64,000 nt of DNA from Peptoniphilus grossensis ph5 (GCF_000311825.1 NZ_HE978566.1:691725-755724); one strand, 5' to 3'. Counted from the stretch's first letter, positions 42,536-50,593 are shown. Translations and numbers: made by a program. Notes: a model not told the origin generated them from the letters alone.

Positions 42536-43047
42536 AATAAATTCATGTACTCCATTCTGTAGTCAATTATTGTTATTCCTAGTTCGCTGGCTTTTTTAAT
42601 AAAGAAGTCTATAAGTTCTCCCATCTGTTTAGTGTCAAACTTGCTACTGCCAATAAAACATCGCATTAGGATTTGGTCTCCTCTTTGGTCTAAAATCTTA
42701 TAGGCTCTAAAAGCATTTTTAAACATTTCAAAGCTTTTGGTCGGTATTACTATGTCTTCGTATTCTGCTCCTACTTCCTCTATTCCCTGTACATAGATTT
42801 GCCACCTGGACTCCTCAGAAGGGATTCCGTTTATCTTCTTGTCGATGTCGCTTATTATTGCCCAGAGTAGGTTGTTTTGGTCCAGGGTTCGTGACTTCCT
42901 TGCGTTTGTAATTTTAATATTTAGCAGGTCTTCTTCCTCTATGTCGTTTATGCTATTTACATCGAGGTACCTCTCTAGCTCCAGGGTTATCTGTGGCTTG
43001 CCTTCCTTGCTGTAATTAATATTTTTTAATCTACCTTTTAGTTTCAT
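42532..43047 (-). CDS. NinB-like/putative HNHc-associated recombination protein
   Basis: 171 residues. NARKSRTLDQNNLLWAIISD, then a long middle and SKFDTKQMGELIDFFIKKAS, GITIIDYR. The 'RTLDQN...WA...DI' and 'mgeLIDf...a.elGI' elements occur in NinB and related phage recombination proteins. The HNH is a separate downstream gene here. Start in GAGGTGGCAGAATGA. Confidence 0.75.
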   Translation of the reverse strand: MKLKGRLKNINYSKEGKPQITLELERYLDVNSINDIEEEDLLNIKITNARKSRTLDQNNLLWAIISDIDKKINGIPSEESRWQIYVQGIEEVGAEYEDIVIPTKSFEMFKNAFRAYKILDQRGDQILMRCFIGSSKFDTKQMGELIDFFIKKASELGITIIDYRMEYMNLF

Positions 43048-43241
43048 TCTGCCACCTCGGCCTTCTCCATTTTTACGACTGTCACTGAGTTTTCGCTAGC
43101 TTCGTCTTGCAACTCTAGCTGTATTACTTCGATTTGTTCGTGTCGTCTAAAAATAATGGCATTTATATGCTTATATGTCCTTCCGTCCACTATAATTTTG
43201 CTCCTGTTATTAAAAGCTTCTTTAGCTTCCTGGTAAATCAT
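43044..43241 (-). CDS. 65-aa phage protein, unknown function
   Basis: MIYQEAKEAFNNRSKIIVDG, then HINAIIFRRHEQIEVIQLEL. Beta-rich. Ends AEVAE*, overlapping the next start. Unknown. Confidence 0.7.
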   Translation of the reverse strand: MIYQEAKEAFNNRSKIIVDGRTYKHINAIIFRRHEQIEVIQLELQDEASENSVTVVKMEKAEVAE

Positions 43242-44026
43242 ATCAGTCTGTAGTTCCTTTCTTGATTCCTGCTTAGGTTGATGATATACTTGCCGCAGTT
43301 TTGCTTTATTCTGCTGCCCAGGCTCTCATCAATCCTTATAATGTCGTCGATGGATAGCTCCGTCGAGATTATGGTCTTTAGCCTGTTAGAATACCTAAAG
43401 TTTATAAGCTCCCAGGTCTTGTCCACATCTGCTGCGGTTAAATTTGGCAGTCCGTCTTCCCTCTTTGGCTTTTTAAAAAGGTCATCGATGTATAAGCACT
43501 CCACCCTCTTTGACTGGTACATCAAGGTGTCGTCTTCGAAGCTCTTTAACTCTCTTATGTCGTCGGTCCAGACCATGTACTTTACTTTTACGTTGTTCCT
43601 GGACTGGTGGTTGGTAATGGCTGAGCATATGTGTGTCTTCCCTGCTCCGGATTGACCGCCAATAAAGAACCAGGTTTTAGTCTTTGCGTTCTCTATGGCC
43701 AGAGCTTTTATATTTTTCTGCCAATCGTTAGTGGTTTCGAAGTTGTTAAAATTCTTTTTGAGTAGTGGAACTATTCCGCTGTTCTTAGCTTTCTGCAACT
43801 CTAGTTTTCTTCTCATGCAGCCACACTCTTTTACTGTGGTGTAGGGTCCTAAGAACTCATCTTTTTGAATTTCCATGATGTAGCCCTTTCCCTTGCAAGT
43901 TTGGCAGTTTGTTTCAGTTCCTTCCGTTGAGTTGTAGTTCCTCACTTCTTCTTGCAGTATTTCCTCTAGGGTTTTCGCTGTTCCTTCCGTCCTCAATCCC
44001 TTAGAAATTAAATCCATATTTAGCAT
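43238..44026 (-). CDS. DnaC/DnaI-like helicase loader ATPase
   Basis: 262 residues. An N-terminal zinc-like cysteine set (Cys41, Cys44, Cys68, Cys70), Walker A GGQSGAGKTH (Lys130) and Walker B ECLYIDDLF near 176. It loads the replicative helicase at the phage origin with the upstream replisome organizer, whose end it overlaps. Confidence 0.93.
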   Translation of the reverse strand: MLNMDLISKGLRTEGTAKTLEEILQEEVRNYNSTEGTETNCQTCKGKGYIMEIQKDEFLGPYTTVKECGCMRRKLELQKAKNSGIVPLLKKNFNNFETTNDWQKNIKALAIENAKTKTWFFIGGQSGAGKTHICSAITNHQSRNNVKVKYMVWTDDIRELKSFEDDTLMYQSKRVECLYIDDLFKKPKREDGLPNLTAADVDKTWELINFRYSNRLKTIISTELSIDDIIRIDESLGSRIKQNCGKYIINLSRNQERNYRLI

Positions 44027-44921
44027 TATCTTTCTCCTTTTTCTTTGCTCCTATCGGGTGGTCCTTAGGTAGCTCGTAGAAGCTTTGCCACCCCTTTTGT
44101 ATGCTTTGGTTGATAATCGCTATTTGTTCCTGGCGGTCCGTTGTAATTCTTTTTAGGTTGTTAATATTTAGTTTTAGTGCTCTTGCGGTTAGTGGCTTCT
44201 TTAAAATCTTTCTTGCTTTATAAAATTCCTTTATGGCATCTATGAGCTCCAGGTCTTCTTTGGCAAAGCCTTTTATTACTTCTTGCATCTCTTTGTCGGT
44301 AGTGATAGCTTTTATTTCTTTTTCTGCTGCTCCTACTTCTTCTTTTTTCTCCCCCGCCCCTATAGGGTTATTTTCTTTATATATGTTCTTTATATTACTT
44401 TCTTTATAATTAGATGTTGAATTTTTTGACTCACTGTTGTTAAGTTTTTTTACTGCCTGTTGTGAAATTTTTTCACATCTTGTTGTTAAGTCTCCCCCTT
44501 TTTCTGGGTCACTTGATTCCTTGTTGTCAAAATTTTTAACATCTGGAGTTTCTGCGGTTTCTTCCTCTTCTTCTTTTTCTGCTTCTTCTCCTTCAAAAAT
44601 AAACTTTGAAATGCTTTCGTATTCCAGCTTGAAGTATCTTTTTGCCGGTATTCCTTTTAGATCCGTCTTTATAAGTCCTTTTTCTTCCAGGCTTGCTATA
44701 ATGGTTCTTTGTTTGTAACTGCTCAAGCCACTTCTTGTTTCTATTTCCTTGGCTGTTTGGAAGAAATAATCATCTTTCTCATGTCCTTTAAAAAGTTGTT
44801 CCGCTTCTGCCAAAAGACAAATGAAGAAGGCTTCTTCTATCCCCAACCTACTCACTAAAGTTTTATTTAGTGAGTAGTAGTTGTTCATTAAAAGTAATTG
44901 TTTGACTGTGTTTTTTTTCAT
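44001..44921 (-). CDS. phage replisome organizer (DnaD-like), origin inside the gene
   Basis: 306 residues. About 1-110 is a winged-helix N-terminus (LVSRLGIEEAFFICLLAEAE; FFQTAKEIETRSGLSSYKQR). A low-complexity acidic/Asn/Ser linker (about 118-175) follows, then a C-terminal helical region (NNLKRITTDRQEQIAIINQS, GWQSFYELP). It binds origin DNA and recruits the loader. The linker DNA contains a repeat array that is a likely origin. Confidence 0.88.
   Translation of the reverse strand: MKKNTVKQLLLMNNYYSLNKTLVSRLGIEEAFFICLLAEAEQLFKGHEKDDYFFQTAKEIETRSGLSSYKQRTIIASLEEKGLIKTDLKGIPAKRYFKLEYESISKFIFEGEEAEKEEEEETAETPDVKNFDNKESSDPEKGGDLTTRCEKISQQAVKKLNNSESKNSTSNYKESNIKNIYKENNPIGAGEKKEEVGAAEKEIKAITTDKEMQEVIKGFAKEDLELIDAIKEFYKARKILKKPLTARALKLNINNLKRITTDRQEQIAIINQSIQKGWQSFYELPKDHPIGAKKKEKDNAKYGFNF
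44435..44531. repeat. iteron-like repeats, candidate phage replication origin
   Basis: Four copies of TGTTGTNAA(A/G) on the plus strand at 44435, 44458, 44481 and 44522. The first three are exactly 23 bp apart, the last 41 bp: about two and four helical turns. A palindrome GTGAAATTTTTTCAC overlaps copy two. An AT-rich stretch lies beside them at 44370-44430. All within the linker of the replisome organizer gene, as in lambda ori. Confidence 0.68.
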
Positions 44922-44933
44922 TTTCTATCTTCC

Positions 44934-45590
44934 TTACCAGCTTGCCACTTGGCTTTTGATTGCGTTTAATTGGTTTACTTGTAGGCCGTCTAGCTTGTCC
45001 GTGTTGAAGTTTTTCTTTAGCCAGTTTATAAAATCCTTGTTTTGAATATGCTTTACTTTGAGCATTTGGGATATTTCTTTTCTGGTGCTTTCTAGAATGT
45101 TGCTTGGGTTGCTTCGTTGTTGGTTGCTTTGTCTTCCCTGTTGCCCCTGCTGAGTATTTTGTCTTGTTTGTTGGTTTGCTGTATAAGCTTCGTCTTTGTT
45201 TAGAAAGTCGCTATCTTTAGCATCGTCAATGGCAAATAAGCCATTGAGTGCGTACTTTCTTGCATATGAGCTTGAGCTTCCTGTAACTTGGGCATCGTCC
45301 ATCTTCTTTTTCTCTTTAACTTCTCTTGCATAGGCTGTTGCTGATATGTTTGTTCCGTTTTCCGTGTCGTATAAAGTTGCTGTGGCTTTGATATAATATC
45401 TTTCTCCAATTGCTTCTACTTCGTCCGTCATGACTAGGGCCAGGTTATTTTCTACAAGAAGCGGTTTTACCGCTTCCAGTATGTCCTCACAGCTCCTGTA
45501 GTTGTATCCTCCAAAACTGTTATAGTTTTTCTTTTCTACCTTCAACTTGCTTTGAATGTTTTGTAATTTTTGAAAAATTGTATTATCCAT
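44934..45590 (-). CDS. ERF-family single-strand annealing protein
   Basis: 218 residues. NYNSFGGYNYRSCEDILEAV, then LVMTDEVEAIGERYYIKATA and GSSSSYARKYALNGLFAIDD are the ERF core. A Gln/Asn-rich linker leads to a small C-terminal helical domain. It promotes strand annealing with the phage SSB and Gp157-like neighbour. Confidence 0.93.
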   Translation of the reverse strand: MDNTIFQKLQNIQSKLKVEKKNYNSFGGYNYRSCEDILEAVKPLLVENNLALVMTDEVEAIGERYYIKATATLYDTENGTNISATAYAREVKEKKKMDDAQVTGSSSSYARKYALNGLFAIDDAKDSDFLNKDEAYTANQQTRQNTQQGQQGRQSNQQRSNPSNILESTRKEISQMLKVKHIQNKDFINWLKKNFNTDKLDGLQVNQLNAIKSQVASW

Positions 45591-45600
45591 TTCCTGCTCC

Positions 45601-46080
45601 TTATCTTATCCTTATGCTTTCGCTTTGTATCATTTCTGCGTAGTCTGCTTCCAGTCCTTCCGTGATTGCCTTTTTTAGCTTATCCTTTAAAACTTTTCTG
45701 TCGTATTCTACGTATTCTTCTGGCACCTTTTCTTCGTCTAAAATCTTTATTGAAGCTCTATTCTTTTGAATGTTGAAGCTGAATAAGTCGGTTTTAAATT
45801 TCCTTTTGTCTGTTGCTATCATCGTAGCTTTTAAATATTCCTTTAGGTTTTCTATCCTGTTTTCTATGCTCTTTCTTCTTTTATAAATTCTTTCTTCTTC
45901 CGCCTTGCAGATATCTTTTTGACCTTCTAGACCCTTTATCAGCTTTGCTATGTTGTCTGCCTTTACTTCTATCTTCTCGTCTATGTCTTCCAGGGCTTCC
46001 TGCACCTGTTCGTCCTCTAGGTCTAGGTCTAGTAAGTTTGTATAAAGTTCCGTTAATTCGTAAAGTGTGAAATTTTCCAT
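45601..46080 (-). CDS. Gp157-family protein (DUF2800-type coiled coil)
   Basis: 159 residues. Long helices with the family motif KRRKSIENRIENLKEYLKAT, then DLFSFNIQKNRASIKILDEE and VPEEYVEYDRKVLKDKLKKA. Placed before ERF as in many phages. Gp157 has been linked to phage resistance in streptococci; role in replication is unclear. Confidence 0.9.
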   Translation of the reverse strand: MENFTLYELTELYTNLLDLDLEDEQVQEALEDIDEKIEVKADNIAKLIKGLEGQKDICKAEEERIYKRRKSIENRIENLKEYLKATMIATDKRKFKTDLFSFNIQKNRASIKILDEEKVPEEYVEYDRKVLKDKLKKAITEGLEADYAEMIQSESIRIR

Positions 46081-46081
46081 T

Positions 46082-46345
46082 TTATTTTTCTTCTCCTTCT
46101 TCTACCTTGCAAATTTCTATAATTTCGCCCATTCTTTTCATGATGTTATTTGCTATCCTGTCTGCGTACATTGTTTTGTCGTAGTCAAAAACTGAGCCTA
46201 CGCACTCATTTATAATTCTCACTACCTCGTCCGTCTTGTAGCTTCTTATTAGCTCCTCTTTGGTCTTAAAAAATTTTTTTCCGTCTATGGTGTATGTGCT
46301 TACTTCCTTAATGTTTTTGTGAATTTGGTTTGTTAGATAGTTCAT
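46082..46345 (-). CDS. 87-aa early phage protein, unknown function
   Basis: HKNIKEVSTYTIDGKKFFKT, then NECVGSVFDYDKTMYADRIA. Helical, ends KVEEGEEK. Unknown family. Confidence 0.72.
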   Translation of the reverse strand: MNYLTNQIHKNIKEVSTYTIDGKKFFKTKEELIRSYKTDEVVRIINECVGSVFDYDKTMYADRIANNIMKRMGEIIEICKVEEGEEK

Positions 46346-46363
46346 TTATTTCTCCTCTCTCTT

Positions 46364-46537
46364 TTAAAAATTTACATCTAGTCTTTCTTGCTCCTCTAGG
46401 AGTTGGTTCATTTTCTTAGAAATGTCTTTCATGTTTTTTCTAATTTCTTTCTTCAGCTCCCAGTTCGTGCTCCTTCTTAGTAGGCTTTTTGAAAACTCAT
46501 AATTTTCCATTAAGTTTTCCAGCTCAAAATTTCCCAT
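46364..46537 (-). CDS. 57-aa early phage protein, unknown function
   Basis: MGNFELENLMENYEFSKSLL, then a Lys/Glu helical region ending in LLEEQERLDVNF. Ribosome-binding site AGGAAATAAA. Entirely helical and charged. Unknown. Confidence 0.72.
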   Translation of the reverse strand: MGNFELENLMENYEFSKSLLRRSTNWELKKEIRKNMKDISKKMNQLLEEQERLDVNF

Positions 46538-46564
46538 TTTATTTCCTTTTCCTTTTTTCTGTGA

Positions 46565-46639
46565 TATAATTGTTTTAGATAATTTATTTATTTCTTTTGT
46601 TCGGTTCCTGCAAGTGGTTTTTGCAGGGACCCTTTTTTT
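46565..46639 (+). ncRNA. candidate short antisense RNA in the early leader
   Basis: A perfect extended -10 (TGATATAAT, 46562-46570) on the plus strand is followed 33 nt later by an 11-bp stem GGTTCCTGCAA/TTGCAGGGACC (one G-T pair, 46603-46631) and T7. Start near 46577 would give an RNA of about 60 nt, antisense to the leftward early mRNA leader. No coding frame. The -35 is poor. Resembles the position of lambda OOP RNA; function is inferred. Confidence 0.6.
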
Positions 46640-46678
46640 ATGCTCTTTTTTGAATTCTCCATTCTCAACCCCTTTTTC

Positions 46679-46900
46679 TTATAGGTATCTGGTAAAAAAA
46701 CCTTTGGTCATCGTTGTTGATTTGTACATTCCAAAACATATAAAGTGTATGAAAAACTCGAAGACCGCATATAGTAAAATGAAGGCTACGCTTACGGCAA
46801 AAATTAGTAATGTTATTCCTGCTGCTCTTCTAATTGTTAGGTTTATGTTATGCCTTCTGATTCTTAACCTTTCTTTTTCTTTATTTATTTCTTTTCTCAC
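46679..46900 (-). CDS. small membrane protein of the early operon
   Basis: 73 residues, GTG start. A basic N-terminus, one hydrophobic helix of about 25 residues (ITLLIFAVSVAFILLYAVFE) running on to HFICFGMY and a short tail. Preceded by GGAGTAGAGAT. Unknown; could be a superinfection-exclusion type protein. Confidence 0.65.
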   Translation of the reverse strand: MRKEINKEKERLRIRRHNINLTIRRAAGITLLIFAVSVAFILLYAVFEFFIHFICFGMYKSTTMTKGFFTRYL

Positions 46901-47121
46901 ATCTCTACTCCTGCTTTTAAAAGTTCGTTTAAATATTCCTTGTAAATAATTTTCTTTCTTCCAATGGTGCTATAAGGTACGCTGTAAAGTCTTATGGCTT
47001 CTTCCAAAGTCTTTCTTCCAATTCCTGTATAAGTGCTGGCCTCGTCTAAAGTTAGGCCAGCCTTAAAACTTAGCTTCACATTGTTCTCGATTTCTTGTAA
47101 TTTTTCTAGAACTTCATTCAT
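46897..47121 (-). CDS. small HTH protein (excisionase/regulator-like)
   Basis: 74 residues with a winged-helix-like motif: AGLTLDEASTYTGIGRKTLE then VPYSTIGRKKIIYKEYLNEL. This is the excisionase/MerR-like small HTH layout. Location right after the Cro-like gene fits an excisionase or early regulator. Confidence 0.8.
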   Translation of the reverse strand: MNEVLEKLQEIENNVKLSFKAGLTLDEASTYTGIGRKTLEEAIRLYSVPYSTIGRKKIIYKEYLNELLKAGVEM

Positions 47122-47142
47122 TTCCTTGCTCCTCTTAAAAAA

Positions 47143-47364
47143 TTATAATTTGCAACATTCCGTTGCTTTAGTGTCAAAAAAAATTTCTTCAACGCTTTTT
47201 TTGAAGTATTGTGCAATTTTAACTTTTATTTCATCTCTTGGTATTCTAGAATTGCTTTCATAATTGTAGACTGCTTGTCTTGTTAAGTCCAGTTCTTTAG
47301 CCATTTCGTCTACTGATATTCCTTTTTCTTCCCTCAAACATTTAAGTTTTTCGCCGATTGTCAT
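47143..47364 (-). CDS. Cro-like XRE repressor
   Basis: 73 residues from the ATG at 47364, preceded by GGAGGTGATTATACGG. HTH core KGISVDEMAKELDLTRQAVY. First gene of the leftward early operon, divergent from the S24 repressor, and so the expected Cro. Ends in ATECCKL, a cysteine pair of no known role. Confidence 0.88.
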   Translation of the reverse strand: MTIGEKLKCLREEKGISVDEMAKELDLTRQAVYNYESNSRIPRDEIKVKIAQYFKKSVEEIFFDTKATECCKL

Positions 47365-47389
47365 CCGTATAATCACCTCCGCTTTTCGT

Positions 47390-47488
47390 CAACGTATTGT
47401 TGCTTTATTTATATTATAGCACCCCCTTTTTTATTGTCAACAGTTTGTAGAACTTTTTTCTTGTATAATGTAAACAATTCGTTTATAC
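47390..47488. promoter_or_regulatory. lysogeny switch region: divergent promoters and candidate operators
   Basis: Leftward: minus strand TTGACA (47440-47435), 16 bp, TATAAT (47418-47413), a strong early promoter. Rightward: TATAAT at 47464-47469 with a poor -35, as expected for a repressor promoter that needs activation. Candidate operators are CAAC-n5-GTTG (47390-47402) and TGTAAAC-n5-GTTTATA (47469-47487), each next to a start site. Promoters are seen; operator assignment is tentative. Confidence 0.7.
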
Positions 47489-47510
47489 TCTACTTATGGG
47501 AGGTGTTAAA

Positions 47511-48152
47511 ATGAGTAAGAATTTTAGTGATATCCTCAAGGAGCTTAGGGAAGAAAAAGGACTAAATCAACAGCAGCTTGCCAACTCCCTTGAGGTTACT
47601 AGGCAAACAATAAGTAATTATGAAAATAATAAACGGGTGCCAAATAAAGAAATGTTAGAAATTATTGCCGATTTTTTTAATGTGGATATGAATTATTTGT
47701 ATGGCCAATCTGAAATAAAAAACAAGTATCAAGATTTTTTCAGTAAGTACAATAATATTATTCCCCTCAAAAAAGGAAGTAAAAAGATACCACTTCTTGG
47801 TACAATTGCTGCTGGTAATCCTATTCTTGCTGAAGAACACATTGAAGAATATATCGACTTTGATGAAAAGGTCCAAGCTGATTTTTGTCTAAGGGTTAAG
47901 GGTGACAGCATGATAAATGCCAACATCAACTCTGGCGATATTGTTTTTATAAAAAAGCAGTCCGACGTCGATGATGGTGAGATTGCTGCGGTACTTATCG
48001 ATGGAGAAGCGACTTTGAAAAGGGTTTATAAAATAGGCGGTGTGGTCCAACTTAGAGCTGAAAACCCTAGCTTCCCTCCAATAACTTTGGACGGTGGTGT
48101 GCCTGCTCTAATCTTGGGAAAGGCCACATATAAACTAAGTAAGGTTTTATAG
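47511..48152 (+). CDS. CI-like repressor with S24 self-cleaving peptidase domain
   Basis: 213 residues from the ATG at 47511 (GGGAGGTGTTAAA upstream). N-terminal XRE HTH (NQQQLANSLEVTRQTISNYE). C-terminal S24 domain: cleavage site Ala-Gly in LLGTIAAGNPI, nucleophile Ser in RVKGDSMINA, and Lys in GEATLKRVY. RecA-stimulated autocleavage would induce the prophage after DNA damage. Confidence 0.95.
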   Translation: MSKNFSDILKELREEKGLNQQQLANSLEVTRQTISNYENNKRVPNKEMLEIIADFFNVDMNYLYGQSEIKNKYQDFFSKYNNIIPLKKGSKKIPLLGTIAAGNPILAEEHIEEYIDFDEKVQADFCLRVKGDSMINANINSGDIVFIKKQSDVDDGEIAAVLIDGEATLKRVYKIGGVVQLRAENPSFPPITLDGGVPALILGKATYKLSKVL

Positions 48153-48166
48153 AAGGGTGGTGCTTT

Positions 48167-49351
48167 ATGTTTAAAAAAATACTTGGTTTCTTATCTTTTA
48201 TAGTTGGACTCTTTCTTGTCCTTATGGCTTATACTTTTTACGATGTTTTAAATGCCAAGTTTGAATGTTTTCTTTTTCTTATTGTTGCTTTGGTTCTCTT
48301 TGCTCTTTCTTGGCGATTGTTTACTGATTCCAAAACAAAAACAAAGAAAATAAATCAAAATAAATATTATGTTCCTTCGGTTAATAAATCGAATTTAGAT
48401 GAAGGTCCAAGTCAATCTCCACATTTTGAAGTTTCGTTTTCTCATAGTAAATCTTCAAATAAACCACCCTCTGACCCAGAAGAACGTGCTTTGTTGAATG
48501 AACTTGGAAAAACTCAATTGCTTTATTGGTGTGATATGCAGAGCTACCCTGTAACTTCTTACCCTGCCTATTTTTCTGACAGGTATTTTATTAAAAATGC
48601 AGCTGAAATTCACAAAGGCTGGATTGATTCCGGGATATTAGCTCCACCTAAAATTGATGAAATATTAAAATATAAAACCGTAGTGGAACTAAAAGAAATC
48701 TTGAAAAAAAATAACTTAAAAGTTTCTGGCAAAAAATCAGAACTGATAGATAGAATTTTAGAAAATAATGCTTTTAGTGTCGATGCTCAAAATGAAAACA
48801 ATGACCCTATATATGCTATCAGTGAAGCTGGTCGTTCTATTCTAAAAAATAATAAGCCTTGGCTCTACTATCACAGAATGAAAAACAGCGACGTCATTCC
48901 TTTGAAGTTTTATAAGGAAACCTGGGAGCATTTCCAAAACCTTTGGGGATTTGTTCCTAGTGGTTCGGATATTAGCTGGGCCTGCTTGCAAGAATTACGA
49001 CTTTCAGTGAGTAGCTATCGTCAGTTGGCTGCTATTCTAATGACTGAGCTTGAAAATCTTAAAGACTCAAAAAGAGAAGAACTTATTCCTGACTGGGCCT
49101 TGCAAATAATTTGCATTGACGTATCTGGCATTGCTCCTTTCATCGCTCCCTACTTAATTAATAAAGTTAGAGAAATACCAAAAGAAGAGTTAAAAGACCG
49201 TTTTGACAAAAACTATATGACTGTAAAAAAATTTGAAAGGTTAGTTTCTGATGGTCCGTTGGCTGGTAAAGATGAAATATTCAGATTTGTATTGTTGGGA
49301 TTAGAAGATATTGAAAAATGTAATAAAGAACTTGAAAAAAATTATATTTAA
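48167..49351 (+). CDS. membrane-anchored SAP-domain protein of the lysogeny module
   Basis: 394 residues. Two N-terminal membrane helices (about 5-25 and 33-51), a Lys/Ser/Asn linker to about 100, a SAP-type DNA-binding motif at about 168-202 (TVVELKEILKKNNLKVSGKK followed by SELIDRILEN), and a 190-residue C-terminal helical domain with no recognised motif. Co-directional with cI (14 nt gap) and placed before int, so expressed in the lysogen. Membrane anchoring with a DNA-binding module suggests blocking of incoming phage DNA or another exclusion function; this is inference. Confidence 0.85.
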   Translation: MFKKILGFLSFIVGLFLVLMAYTFYDVLNAKFECFLFLIVALVLFALSWRLFTDSKTKTKKINQNKYYVPSVNKSNLDEGPSQSPHFEVSFSHSKSSNKPPSDPEERALLNELGKTQLLYWCDMQSYPVTSYPAYFSDRYFIKNAAEIHKGWIDSGILAPPKIDEILKYKTVVELKEILKKNNLKVSGKKSELIDRILENNAFSVDAQNENNDPIYAISEAGRSILKNNKPWLYYHRMKNSDVIPLKFYKETWEHFQNLWGFVPSGSDISWACLQELRLSVSSYRQLAAILMTELENLKDSKREELIPDWALQIICIDVSGIAPFIAPYLINKVREIPKEELKDRFDKNYMTVKKFERLVSDGPLAGKDEIFRFVLLGLEDIEKCNKELEKNYI

Positions 49352-49396
49352 AATAATTCAACCTTCTTTATTCAAAAAGGAGCTTAGTGATGGAAA

Positions 49397-50592
49397 ATGG
49401 GAAAAGTAAAGAAAGAAAAAAAAGAAAAAAAAGAAAATGGTGCTGGCTCAATAACCTATCAAATAAGAAATGGTAGAAAGTATTTCACTGGTCGCTACAC
49501 AGTTGGTTACGATGAAAATGGCAAACAAATAAAAAGGTCCATCTCCGGTTACAATAAGGCTGAGATCCAAACTAAGTTGAAAGAAAAAACCTTACAAGTG
49601 TCGCAGGGCCTTTTATCTTTAAAAGATGATGTCACTTTTGGTGACTTCTTCCGAGAGTGGATTTATGTCTTTAAAAAGCCTAATGTTTCAAACTCGACCT
49701 TTGAAAAATACGAAGCCGATTATAGGCTTAGAATTCTTGGCAGTCCTCTCGAGAATGCCAGGCTCTCAAAGATTGATGTCTTCCTAATCAGAAAAACTGT
49801 TAATTATTGGCTGGATAATAATTCACTGAAACAAACAGAAGATGTCTTTGGTAGGGTTAAAACCTGCTTTAAAATGGCGATAGGAGAAAAGTATATCCTT
49901 CACGACCCAACTTATAACGTTAGCCTTCCAAAAGAAAAAAATTAAGAACAAGGTATCAGCATTTCACAGTTGAGCAGCAGGACACCTTCTTCTCGGAGTT
50001 GAACTTGACTACTTATACTCCAACTGATATGCTGATTTATATTTATTTTGCTTCTGGCTGCAGGCTTTCTGAGGGTCTTGCTTTTGAGTGGCCCGACTTC
50101 CACGACGGTGGTCTTGAAATAAATAAACAGTATTCCAAATCACAAATTATTAGCGATGATGGAAATAAAAGAAAAGTGGTCCAGGAAATAACACCTTTAA
50201 AAACTATAAACTCTTATCGCTTTGTCCCTCTACCGGACAATGTGGTTAGGCAAGTTGAAAATTATAGGAAGCTGCAAAATGATTATATAAAAAATAATCC
50301 AGACTATGTAAATAAAAATCTTATGTTTCCAAATGGAACAGGAAATTATTTAGATAGGAAACTCCCGCAGGAGCGTGTGAGAAATTTTTGCAAAAAGCAC
50401 GGCTATCGAGATTTGACCTTGCACTCAATTCGTCACACTTATGCCACGAGATTGTTTGAGAAAGGTGTTTCTCCAAAAGTAGTACAGTCGCTCCTGGGTC
50501 ATAGCAAAATTGAAATAACCTTGAACGTCTATACTCATGTCATAAAAAATCAAGCCGACCAGGAAGTAAACAAATTAAATGATTTGTTTTAA
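49397..50592 (+). pseudogene. tyrosine-recombinase integrase, frameshifted at an A7 run
   Basis: Frame one (49397-49945, 182 aa) has the N-terminal AP2-like arm-binding part (GAGSITYQIRNGRKYFTGRY) and the SAM-like core-binding part. It stops at TAA after SLPKEKN. The catalytic domain continues in the -1 frame, from at least HFTVEQQDTFFSELNL to 50592: Arg in SGCRLSEGL, HSIRHTYATRLF, LLGHSKIEI and the Tyr in VYTHV are all intact. The junction contains seven A (49935-49941). Either one slip of -1 or two small indels would join the halves. Without this the enzyme is inactive. Confidence 0.9.
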
Positions 50593-50593
50593 A

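Noticed and set aside
44400..44540. CRISPR array from the 23-bp phased repeats
   Set aside because: Repeat units are only about 10 bp, spacers are part of a coding frame, and no cas genes occur in the window.
45200..45409. 69-codon second minus-strand frame inside the ERF gene
   Set aside because: Lies wholly inside the ERF frame, which has clear family motifs and a better start.
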